Source: Desulfopila aestuarii DSM 18488 (GTDB lineage: Bacteria > Desulfobacterota > Desulfobulbia > Desulfobulbales > Desulfocapsaceae). From it: a stretch of 57,474 bases of DNA. Made by a program: the position numbers and the translations under genes. Position 1 is the stretch's first letter. Each line of letters opens with the position of its first letter. The stretch is taken from the NCBI GenBank assembly GCA_945863875.1, contig CAMBBS010000028.1, forward strand, positions 1 through 57,474, given 5' to 3'. Shown one piece after another: positions 1 to 7,668 of the stretch. Below the pieces are notes generated by a model. It saw only the letters and a program-made list of their open reading frames with translations, had not been told where the DNA came from and made no database searches.

Positions 1-609
1 CTTGAACTGAAAGCGCAAATAGAAGGAGGAAAAACCGAGTTCACGGAATCAGCGCAAAAGAAAACAGACAAGTATCTGACCTGTTCCAGAAAGGGGCGTG
101 GGGGGCAGCTGAAGGTGGGATTCAACGACAAAGCCATTACCGAAGCAAAGAAGTACTTTGGCTATTTCGCCCTTGTTAGCAATCAGGCCATGGACACATT
201 TACAGCACTTGAGAATTATCGGCTGCGTGAAAAAATCGAAGAACTCTTCGCCGTGCAAAAAGGGAGGCTCGACGGTGCCAGGCCGCGCACATGGTACCCG
301 GACAATCTGCGTGGAAGACAATTCACACAATTTATCTCGCTGGGCTATCATTGTTTCTTGACGAAAAAAATAAAGCAAGTGCAAGCCAAGCTCGGAAAGA
401 GAGAACCCGGAAAAACCGAATCACTCATCAAGCTCGAAAAGAAACTGGAAAACTGGCTTGCGCAACGCTCTCTCGCTCAGATCCTGGATTGGTTCGACTG
501 CATTGAAACCACAAAGGTACAGACTGCCATGGGCAGTTATCGATGGTCCACCGAATCAGTGGCCAGAGACAGACTGTTCTTGGAGTGCTTGGGAGTAGAC
601 ACCAAATAG
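1..609 (+). mobile_element. IS4-type transposase, C-terminal part (5' end outside window)
   Basis: The reading frame is open from base 1 to the stop at 607-609, so the window begins inside the gene. The visible 202 residues carry YRLREKIEELF, which fits the Y-(2)-R-(3)-E-(6)-K signature of the last catalytic segment of IS4-superfamily DDE transposases. It is followed by a Lys/Arg-rich tail typical of the IS1634-like branch. The catalytic Glu of the DDE triad is therefore present, while the two Asp residues lie upstream of the window. The part seen has no frameshift or internal stop. The neighbour on the right is a damaged lipoprotein gene, consistent with an insertion hot spot. Family assignment is from the motif only; the terminal inverted repeat could not be identified. 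Confidence 0.8.
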
Positions 610-617
610 TGTGCGCT

Positions 618-1000
618 TTATCCGACTTTCAGGTTAATCTCAGCGATAAAGGCATTGGACGACAGGATGGCGGCATTCATCTCGCGAACAAGGATATCGA
701 TTTCCCCTTTGAGATCGGCAAATTCAAACTGCAGAGGGCCAATCGCCTGGGCTTTGAGATTAGGCTTTAAGAACAAGACATTATCGCGAAAAATTTTCAG
801 GACCGCTGCCATGGTCGTCTCTGCCCGATGCATACTGGCGAGCATTTCCTTATATCTCTTCTGCGTCACTTTCAGCTTTTCCGCCCTGGACCGGCGAAGC
901 TCTTTGTTCTGGTACTCTTTAAGCTCCTGCTCCCATTCGTCAAAGAGGTCTCGCATTATGAACAACCGCTGGAAAAAAGCAGGACAAAAGCCAGCATCAA
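618..1000 (-). pseudogene. DUF2959-type lipoprotein gene with internal deletion
   Basis: The open frame 618-965 matches the C-terminal half of DUF2959 lipoproteins: LFDEWEQELKEYQN, then a helical segment with NLKAQAIGPLQFEF and a final Ala/Glu-rich helix. A full-length member has a lipoprotein signal, about 100 residues of coiled coil, then this part. Here a typical lipobox signal (starting at the ATG at 997, ending FSSGCS) sits directly upstream in a different frame and stops at 956-958, right where the C-terminal half begins. I infer that the middle coiled coil was deleted and the two halves were left out of frame. A short protein starting at 965 could still be made, but it would lack an export signal. 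Confidence 0.6.
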
Positions 1001-1160
1001 TATCCCGAGATATTTATTTTTTCTGTTCTTATTTTGGCCATTCCGCCTTCCCTCCTGTTTGTTTAATAACACGATTTCTCATTGAAATAACTTTTGTGTC
1101 CTGTACCATACCCATAAGCATCTCTTCCTGCAAAACTCTTGTTCCCTCTTTACAATTCCG

Positions 1161-1373
1161 ATGCAAATGATGACCGAAAAAAAGCCATCCACCCCGAAAA
1201 AACCCACCCCCTGCCCCGGCTGCGGCGGCTCCGGCCAGACCTCTTTCTTTGGCGGCGCCAGCAGGTTCATGCTCACCTGGGAAGACTGTCCGGACTGCTG
1301 CGGCACCGGCATAGTACTTGACGAGACCGAAACCGAGCAGCAGGATCCCAGGGCAAAAATAGCAAAACCATGA
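1161..1373 (+). CDS. Small zinc-finger protein (DnaJ-like CxxCxGxG motifs)
   Basis: A 70-residue protein with two cysteine knuckles, CPGCGGSG and CPDCCGTG, about 25 residues apart. This spacing resembles the CxxCxGxG zinc centre of DnaJ and of small 'molecular chaperone DnaJ' stand-alone proteins. There is no J domain, signal peptide or membrane segment. Three closely spaced ATGs (1161, 1167, 1170) are possible starts and no clear Shine-Dalgarno picks one. The stop overlaps the ybaK start by four bases (ATGA at 1370), so the two are translationally coupled. Function unknown; zinc binding is inferred from the four-cysteine pattern. Confidence 0.7.
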   Translation: MQMMTEKKPSTPKKPTPCPGCGGSGQTSFFGGASRFMLTWEDCPDCCGTGIVLDETETEQQDPRAKIAKP

Positions 1374-1837
1374 CCCCAGCCATCAACGCAGCCAAAAAAA
1401 GGAAAATCACCTACAAGGTCCACCAGTACAGCCATGATCCCGCCCATGAATCCTACGGTAAAGAGGCTGCGGAAAAACTTGGTGTTGCTGCGGAAAGGGT
1501 CTATAAAACCCTGGTAGTCCAGCTTGATGACGGCAAACTGGCCGTAGCGGTCATCCCGGTATCGTCGATGCTCGGCATGAAACATATCGCCAAAGCGACG
1601 GGAGCCAAAAAAGCGGCAATGGCCGACAAGGACGTCGTTGAAAGGACGACCGGCTACGTTCTTGGCGGAGTCAGCCCGCTCGGGCAGAAAAAAAGGTTGT
1701 TGACGGTGATTGACCGCTCGGCCAAGGATTTTCCGACTATCTTTGTCAGCGCCGGACGCCGCGGACTGGACATAGAGCTCAAACCCGCCGACCTTGCCGC
1801 ACTGACGACGGCGACTTTTGCCGAAATCCGTCAGTAG
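1370..1837 (+). CDS. ybaK: Cys-tRNA(Pro)/Cys-tRNA(Cys) deacylase YbaK
   Basis: A 155-residue protein of the YbaK/EbsC trans-editing family, which hydrolyses Cys-tRNA(Pro) formed by mischarging of prolyl-tRNA synthetase. The family hallmarks are visible: an N-terminal TPAINAAKK segment, the conserved lysine in RVYKTLVV, DKDVVERTTGYVLGGVSPLG as the substrate loop, and the C-terminal GRRGLDIELKPADL. Length is normal for the family. It is coupled to the small zinc-finger gene by a 4-base overlap. The downstream 270 bases separate it from the hybrid kinase. Confidence 0.9.
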   Translation: MTPAINAAKKRKITYKVHQYSHDPAHESYGKEAAEKLGVAAERVYKTLVVQLDDGKLAVAVIPVSSMLGMKHIAKATGAKKAAMADKDVVERTTGYVLGGVSPLGQKKRLLTVIDRSAKDFPTIFVSAGRRGLDIELKPADLAALTTATFAEIRQ

Positions 1838-1925
1838 CAGAGGCTTCCATGCGGCTATCGGCAATACAGGGTCGAGAGGGCACTGCACATATCCTCATCG
1901 ATGCAATCCTGCAGAAATACTCCTG

Positions 1926-1990
1926 TTATTACAATATGGTAATAAAATTCTTTACTGGACTCCTGCGGTTTTTTATGTGACAATATCACA
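1926..1990. promoter_or_regulatory. Two palindromes upstream of the hybrid kinase, possible operators
   Basis: The intergenic stretch 1838-2111 holds a perfect inverted repeat TTATTAC-N6-GTAATAA at 1926-1945. It also holds TGTGA-N5-TCACA at 1976-1990. The second resembles a CRP/FNR-family half-site pair, but the spacer is one base shorter than the usual six. Both lie within 190 bases of the kinase start, a sensible place for operators. No regulator can be named from the sequence. Confidence 0.3.
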
Positions 1991-2111
1991 AAATTTCGCG
2001 ACTTTTCAAACAACGCTCTCCCCGGTGCATCTTCTCGGAGAAAAGTTTGTTCGCAGCACGTTCTCCCCTCAATAATTGCCGGAAAAGCTCAGTTACCTGG
2101 AAAATGGGATT

Positions 2112-5100
2112 ATGAAAGACAAGCAGACGAAAAACGACAACACGGCCGACGAGATCTGGGCGCTCACCTTTGATGCCATCGACGATATCGTCACCATCCA
2201 GGATGAAAGCTTACATATCGTCAGGGCAAATGAGGCCGCGCACCGTTTTTTTCAAGCAGGCGATGGCAAGCTTATCGGCCAGTCCTGTCATGAACTCTTT
2301 GCCGACAATGCCGAGCCCTGCCCAAACTGTCCCCTGCTGACCACCCTCACCAATGGCCACAAACATTCAGCCAAGATCCAGTTTGTCAATCTAGGTAAAG
2401 CCTTCAACGTCACTTCTTCCATCATACCTGCGGATCAGCTGGGTATAAGGTATCTCGTCCATGTTGCCCGTGACATCACCGGACACATACAGGCGGAAAC
2501 TGCTCTCAAAGAAAGTGAGGAATGTTTTACCAGGGCCTTTGAATCGAACCCCGCGCCGATGATTATTTCCGATATCCGGTCCGGTCTTTTTATAGACATT
2601 AATCGGCAATGGGCGGAAATGACCGGCTATACCCGAGAGGAACTCATCGGTCACACCTCACTGGAAATCAATATCTGGCAGGACCCGGCGGAGCGAGACC
2701 GCATGATATCCGCATTTGCCGAGAAAGGATCAATCAAGGAATTCCCCGTAGCCCTAAAAACCAAAACAGGTGAGATCAGATCGACACTGTGGTCAGCGGA
2801 AAAAATCACCCTCGGCGGGGAAGGGGCGATGCTGTCGCTCATCTACGATTTCACCGACTGGCAAAACGCCAAAAAAGCCTTGCGGGAAAGTGAACAGAAA
2901 TTTATTGCCGCCTTTGATGCGAGCCCGGATGCGGTCAATATCAATCGTCTTGAGGACGGCCTGTACGTCAACATTAACCACGGTTTTACCACCCTGACTG
3001 GCTTTACCGCGGAAGATGTCCAGGGCAGAAGCTCGCTGGATATCAACATCTGGGCCGAGCCCGCCGATAGGCAACGATTAGTCAAAAGCCTCGCGGAAAA
3101 AGGCTATTGCGAAAACCTCGAAGCAAAATTTCGCAAAAAAGACGGCAGCCTGACTACAGCACTCATGTCTGCCCGGGTGGTCTCAATCAACAACATTGCC
3201 CATATCATCTCCATAACCCGTGACATCAGCGAGCTACGACGGATTGAGCAGACAATTACAGACCAGCAATTGCTCTTTGAAACCATGTTCAACGCCATTC
3301 GCGATGGCGTGGTTATCACCGACACCGAACGTCGCATGCATCTCATCAACCGAGGCATGGAAGCCACCTTCGGCTACCTGCCGGGAGACCTGCACGGACA
3401 AACCACGGCAATGCTCTATGCCGATGCGGACAAGTACCGGCTGGCCGGCAAGAAGGTTTTCAACAAGACAGCGAACCCACAGGAACAGTTCTATGTCACT
3501 GCCTACAGACACAAATCGGGCCGAGAATTCCCCGGTGAGACCTTCGGCAGCAAACTGTATGATCGAAACAACAAATGGATCGGCAATCTCGGCATCATGC
3601 GGGATATATCCGAGCGTCTCCAGGGCGAGGCTGAACGTGATCGTCTGATCGCCGCCGTCGAAAACACCAGTGAAACAGTTGTCATCACCGACCTCCTGGG
3701 CCGGATACAGTACGTTAACCCGGCCTTTGAGACCGCCACCGGCTACAGCAGGGAAGAGGCGCTCGGACAAAATCCACGCATCCTGAAAAGCGGCGAACAG
3801 GATGAACATTTCTATGCAGATCTCTGGCAAACTATTTCCAGTGGCCGAACCTTTACCGGTCGCATCGTCAACCGACGCAAAGACGATAGCCTGTACACGG
3901 AAGAAGCGACCATCTCCCCGATTCATGGGCCTGACGGCCAGATAGTCAATTATGTAGCCGTGAAACGTGATATCAGTGCCCAGATAGCGCTGGAAAAACA
4001 ACTGCAGCAAGCCCAGAAAATGGAAGCGGTGGGCCGCCTTACCGGCGGCGTGGCCCACGACTTCAATAACATCCTCGGGGTAATTATCGGCTACACACAA
4101 ATGGCCCTGAATCAGGTCCCCGCTACGGATAGGCTGCACGGCGACCTGGAAAAAATTCTCGATGCCGCCGGACGGTCCGCTGATATCGTGCGCCAGCTAC
4201 TGGCCTTTTCCCGTCAGCAGATCATTTCCCCCAAGGTGCTTGACCTGAACAATTCTGTCGAAAAAATGCTACGCATTCTCCGCCGTCTTATCGGCGAAGA
4301 TATCGACCTGGCCTGGCGGCCCCGCCAAGGCCTGCCGCCGATCAAGATGGATCCGGCGCAAATCGATCAGATCCTGGCAAATCTCTGTGTCAACGCCAGG
4401 GATGCCATCAAGGAGACGGGCAAGGTAACCATTGAAACCGGAATGGCGGTATTTGATGCGCAGTACTGTGCTGACCATGTCGGCTTTCTCCCCGGGGAAT
4501 TTGTCCAGCTGGCAATAAGTGATGACGGTTGCGGCATCGACAAGGACAACCTGCAGCAGATTTTCGAACCATTTTTCACCACCAAGGAACTGGGCCGCGG
4601 CACCGGGCTCGGTTTATCGACCGTTTATGGCATTATAAAACAAAACCAGGGTTTTATTAACGTATACAGCGAAATGGACAACGGCACGACCATCAAAATA
4701 TATTTGCCGGCTTGGCCCGATGAAATAGTCCATTCCCCCGAGGTAGCGGCAACCATAATCGGTACGGCACACCATGAAACCATCCTGCTGGTGGAGGATG
4801 ACCCGACACTCTTAGAAATGACCTGTCGGATGCTGGAAACACTTGGCTACAATGTTCTCACGGCGCATGCACCTGAGGCGGCCATTGCCCTCGCAGATAG
4901 GCATAACGCTGCTATCGACCTGCTTCTCACCGATGTCGTCATGCCGCAGATGAACGGCAAACAGCTGGCCGACTTGATGCAATCCCGCTATCCGTCGATT
5001 AAACGATTGTTCATGTCCGGTTATACGGCAAACGTTATTGCCCACAGAGGTGTTCTGGATAAAGATATCCATTTTATTCAAAAACCCTTTTCTCGAAGGG

Positions 5101-5147
5101 ATCTGGCCGTAAAAGTACGTGAGGTGATTGAAAGAAGAATGGGGTAA
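2112..5147 (+). CDS. Hybrid sensor histidine kinase with five PAS domains and a receiver
   Basis: A 1011-residue soluble hybrid kinase. Five PAS-type sensor modules follow one another (roughly residues 10-125, 130-255, 260-380, 385-510, 515-640). The first carries a CxxC-like AEPCPNCPL insert that could hold a metal or respond to redox. Then come the HisKA helix with phosphoacceptor His about residue 649 (GGVAHDFNN), the HATPase_c domain (NARDAI, DDGCGI, GRGTGLGLS) and a C-terminal receiver with phosphoacceptor Asp about residue 941 (LLTDVVMP). No membrane segment is visible, so it senses a cytoplasmic signal. Other in-frame starts include TTG at 2076; ATG 2112 is preferred because a purine-rich stretch precedes it. 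No output regulator gene is adjacent; the partner is unknown. Confidence 0.88.
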   Translation: MKDKQTKNDNTADEIWALTFDAIDDIVTIQDESLHIVRANEAAHRFFQAGDGKLIGQSCHELFADNAEPCPNCPLLTTLTNGHKHSAKIQFVNLGKAFNVTSSIIPADQLGIRYLVHVARDITGHIQAETALKESEECFTRAFESNPAPMIISDIRSGLFIDINRQWAEMTGYTREELIGHTSLEINIWQDPAERDRMISAFAEKGSIKEFPVALKTKTGEIRSTLWSAEKITLGGEGAMLSLIYDFTDWQNAKKALRESEQKFIAAFDASPDAVNINRLEDGLYVNINHGFTTLTGFTAEDVQGRSSLDINIWAEPADRQRLVKSLAEKGYCENLEAKFRKKDGSLTTALMSARVVSINNIAHIISITRDISELRRIEQTITDQQLLFETMFNAIRDGVVITDTERRMHLINRGMEATFGYLPGDLHGQTTAMLYADADKYRLAGKKVFNKTANPQEQFYVTAYRHKSGREFPGETFGSKLYDRNNKWIGNLGIMRDISERLQGEAERDRLIAAVENTSETVVITDLLGRIQYVNPAFETATGYSREEALGQNPRILKSGEQDEHFYADLWQTISSGRTFTGRIVNRRKDDSLYTEEATISPIHGPDGQIVNYVAVKRDISAQIALEKQLQQAQKMEAVGRLTGGVAHDFNNILGVIIGYTQMALNQVPATDRLHGDLEKILDAAGRSADIVRQLLAFSRQQIISPKVLDLNNSVEKMLRILRRLIGEDIDLAWRPRQGLPPIKMDPAQIDQILANLCVNARDAIKETGKVTIETGMAVFDAQYCADHVGFLPGEFVQLAISDDGCGIDKDNLQQIFEPFFTTKELGRGTGLGLSTVYGIIKQNQGFINVYSEMDNGTTIKIYLPAWPDEIVHSPEVAATIIGTAHHETILLVEDDPTLLEMTCRMLETLGYNVLTAHAPEAAIALADRHNAAIDLLLTDVVMPQMNGKQLADLMQSRYPSIKRLFMSGYTANVIAHRGVLDKDIHFIQKPFSRRDLAVKVREVIERRMG

Positions 5148-5186
5148 TGACACGCTGTCACTCGGTACGCTGGAAAGTCTGTCTGT

Positions 5187-5224
5187 AACCGCCGCTCGGA
5201 GTAATCCGACCGGCGGTTTTTTTT
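5187..5224 (+). terminator. Rho-independent terminator after the hybrid kinase
   Basis: ACCGCCG pairs with CGGCGGT, with an inner TCGGA/TCCGA stem around a GTAA tetraloop. A run of eight T residues follows directly. It lies about 40 bases after the kinase stop. Confidence 0.9.
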
Positions 5225-5393
5225 CTTGCGGCGTGCTCTCCATTTAATTGACGTATTCTGTACAGCAATGTATAGAACAGCTCATCGTTATACATCCTTA
5301 CCAAAAACGCGCCATATCCTTCAGGTCGGGGCTACAAGGCGTAAGGCGTTGTCAAAAAATAACATGGCCGGAAGAATGCTCGGAACGCCATAA

Positions 5394-5444
5394 GGATCCG
5401 TAACGAAATGGATATAAATGGCCGGGTTATTTCGTAACGGCTCC
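5394..5444. repeat. Imperfect inverted repeat, probable end hairpin of the IS200/IS605 remnant
   Basis: Arms at 5394-5409 and 5429-5444 pair over most of 16 positions, including ACGAAAT/ATTTCGT. The structure stands eight bases past the tnpA remnant stop. IS200/IS605 elements have subterminal hairpins recognised by TnpA in just this place, so I read it as one end of the element. The stretch 5225-5393 holds nothing recognisable. Confidence 0.45.
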
Positions 5445-5451
5445 TAAGCTG

Positions 5452-5705
5452 TTACTCCGGTGTCTGTTGCTGGATAATGGAGATCGGCGCAGTGCCGCAG
5501 GAAGGTGCAAAGTAGCTCGGACTCCACAGAACATCTTTGTCATACCTTTCGGCTATCCCGGGATAACGCTTCCCGGAGTGTTTCGATAGCTTTTCCGTCC
5601 AACACTTTTTCCGGTATCTTGTTACAAAGACCAGATGGATCTGCTTATTTGAAACGCCATGTCTAATGGTTCGAATCTCGTTGTTTTTCTCGATAGACCA
5701 ATGTA
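5452..5705 (-). pseudogene. tnpA: IS200/IS605-type TnpA (HUH transposase) remnant, internally deleted
   Basis: The reverse strand reads without a stop through the family N-terminus (IRHGVSNKQIHLVFVTRYRKK) and then straight into the C-terminus (RYPGIAERYDKDVLWSPSYFAPSCGTAPISII). The stop is at 5452-5454. A complete TnpA has about 130-150 residues with the HUH metal-binding histidines and catalytic Tyr between these parts; only about 75 residues remain and the middle is missing. No ATG is present at the expected start, where TGG occurs instead. The protein cannot be catalytic. It is divergent from the tnpB remnant, the normal arrangement in IS605-like elements. Confidence 0.7.
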
Positions 5706-5716
5706 TAATTTATCTT

Positions 5717-6133
5717 ATGAAGTTTCTTGACAAGGCTCTCAGGGAGGCGTTCGATAAAAAGTATCCGCAGCGGTTTCCCCGGTTCAAGAAAAAAGGCCAG
5801 GGCCTCGATTCCTTTCGATACCCGCAAGGTTTCAAGCTGGATGGGGATCGGCAACAAGCGAGGCACCAGGTAAGATGGTCCGGGCCAAGTCCCGGTTGAA
5901 CAGCTCCCTCCTCTCTGACCAGGGATGGTTCGAGTTTCGCAGGCAACCTGAGTACGAGCTGGCCTGGAATGGCGGTTGGCGCCACACCTAGCAAAAGGGC
6001 GGGACATGCCCGGTTCGCCTGTGCAGTGAGTGGTGCCGCCATGCCGCCAGCAGCAGCAGGAATCCACCAAAGCAAATGTCTGCTCATGCGCAGGTGCTGG
6101 TGGAATCCTCGGTCTTCAGGCCGGGGAGAATCT
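5717..6133 (+). pseudogene. tnpB: TnpB (IS605 OrfB) remnant with deletions and frameshifts
   Basis: From ATG 5717 the N-terminal TnpB core is readable (RFPRFKKKGQGLDSFRYPQGF) up to about 5850. The next recognisable part, KMVRAKSRLN followed by DQGWFEFRRQPEYELAWNGG (5874-5970), belongs near the C-terminal RuvC/zinc-finger region. It lies in another frame, so the RuvC-I and RuvC-II segments are gone. After a stop near 5990 the last family piece (AGHARFACAVSGAAMPP) appears in yet another frame. The nuclease is dead. Together with the tnpA remnant this marks an element that decayed by internal deletion rather than by point mutation alone. Confidence 0.75.
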
Positions 6134-6135
6134 CA
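6045..6135 (+). ncRNA. Omega-RNA-like 3' end of the decayed TnpB element
   Basis: At 6107-6126 CCTCGGTC pairs with GGCCGGGG (with G-U pairs) around a TTCA loop, the characteristic hairpin near the right end of IS605-type elements and of the TnpB guide RNA. Just upstream CCACCA (6064-6069) can pair with TGGTGG (near 6098-6103), giving an outer scaffold stem. In active elements the guide begins right after the element end, here about 6135. Whether it is transcribed is unknown; the identification rests on position and fold. Confidence 0.4.
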
Positions 6136-6149
6136 TACGAGGCGAAAGT

Positions 6150-6800
6150 ATGGAAAATTGCTGGGCATCAAAGAAGCAGCCGCATTTTTAAATGTCTCGA
6201 AGATGTCGCTGCAGCGCTGGACCATTGCCGGTAAGCTGAAATGCTGCCGGTTGGGTGGAAAAATGAGCGAAGATTTACCATGCTGGATCTGGAAAACTTT
6301 TTACGGGCAAATGAGCAGAAAATCCCGCCTGTACCGCCTCCACCTCCTGTACCCTTTGTACCTCTTGTACCATTAGGCATCGGTGACACCACCGTAAAGG
6401 ATGCTCCGCATATAGCCAATTTCTATGAAGATGTTGACGAGAGTATCAAGATGGGCGTGCGTTTTGTCAGCCAGGGCCTGGCCGGTGGCGAAGCGATACT
6501 CATTGTCTCCCAGATATAGGTTTCCGGCTTCTCGGCGATATGATCTGGGCCATGGAAAAGGGATGGAGTCTGGACGAAAACCACCGTCTCGAAGAAAACA
6601 GTAATCACGCCTTAAGCACAAAAAAGAAGCTCTTCCTCTGCCAGTACGATTTGCACCGCTTCGGGGCGGATGGCGCCATGATGGCCTTCGATACCCACAG
6701 CCTGACCGTCTACCGTGGCTAAGTGCAACCGAGTCCCTATTTTCAAGGGGCAGCCCTGTGAAGGGACGATAACGGACCAGTCCACTTATCTTAAGACAGC
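6150..6800 (+). pseudogene. HTH-MEDS (DcmR-like) regulator, frameshifted
   Basis: Starting at ATG 6150, a helix-turn-helix of the excisionase/MerR type is visible (LGIKEAAAFLNVSKMSLQRW) once a one-base slip near 6156 is corrected. A second slip near 6262 leads to ERRFTMLDLENFLRANEQ and a proline-rich linker. After it comes a MEDS-type sensory domain: HIANFYEDVDESIKMGVRFVS, then, after a stop at 6517-6519, WAMEKGWSL and FLCQYDLHRFGADGAMMAFD. MEDS domains occur in DcmR and related regulators of one-carbon and redox metabolism. At least three lesions make this a pseudogene. It begins 15 bases past the IS605 remnant, so the insertion may have cut it from its promoter. Confidence 0.65.
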
Positions 6801-7668
6801 GACGGCCCGGGAAGATGCAATTTTCACACGTCCCATGTCCCATAAATGCAGAGAGCAATATCAGTTGGCATGGCTGGTTGCAGTCTCACTCCAGACAAAC
6901 GTATGGGGATCAAAGCCATGGTCGAGAGTCGGCTTGACAATCTGAAAACAGGGTGAAACATCAAAGTCCCTGGGGGTAGCGGATACGGTGCAACTCCTTG
7001 CAGCAGGCGACACAGGACGGGTCTGCAGACGGCTGCACGACAATTTCCGGCTAGATCGGATATTTTATCGATTGAAAGGCCTGGGCAATTAGAGAAGAAC
7101 AGACGGCCTGGGTTGGATCCGCACTGCCAAGAAACGGCATGCGTCTTCTGAAACGCACTGGAACCTGCGGTGTCGGTAAGAGATATCTGGCTAGACCAAC
7201 TATATTTCGCAGATCATATTTGTAGCCCAGCCGTGCAGCGACATAGCCGACAAAAAGGGCGGCATGGGACCAGCTGGACTGGGTCGAATGCTGTTAGCCA
7301 GCTTCTCGGGTGTGCTGAGGGCAATCCGGGTCGCGCCTTGCGTGGTTTAGCAAGATAATGCGCCCGTCCCGCACCGGATTTTAGAAGTATTCTCATGAGA
7401 GAAAATTTTTTGATAGACGTTTCGATCAGCCACTCAAACGCCTCAGGAGTGGCGCAAGAATTGCAAAAAAATGGGTGAGGCCGACAGGTGATCGTCATCA
7501 TCCCCTCTTTAGTGCAACATCGCCATCTTCATAAAATCGTGAAAGTCGGCTTGCAAGATGGCTCTGAAAAAGTTTGTAAGGAACCATCCGACCATCACGA
7601 CAATGCAAGTAACGGATACCTTCAGGCACTTGTCAAAGTGATGAAACCTTATCATCCAGAGAGATATT
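6801..7668. other. Degenerate stretch without an intact gene
   Basis: I read all six frames here and found only short frames with frequent stops and no recognisable domain. The flanks (IS605 remnant and HTH-MEDS pseudogene on the left) suggest it is further decayed coding sequence. It ends at the Shine-Dalgarno region of the VTT-reductase fusion gene (AGAGA just before ATG 7669). Confidence 0.6.

Noticed and set aside
1818-2075. An 85-residue open frame between ybaK and the hybrid kinase
   Set aside because: It overlaps the end of ybaK, has no ribosome binding site, and its composition (Ser, His, Cys, Phe mixed) gives no domain. I treat the region as intergenic with operators.
3234-4139. A 301-residue frame antisense to the five-PAS kinase
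   Set aside because: It mirrors the codon pattern of a high-confidence gene and has no recognisable domain.
6866-6882. TGGCATGGCTGGTTGCA, resembling a sigma-54 promoter
   Set aside because: The spacing between GG and GC is one base too long and it lies in decayed sequence with no gene downstream.
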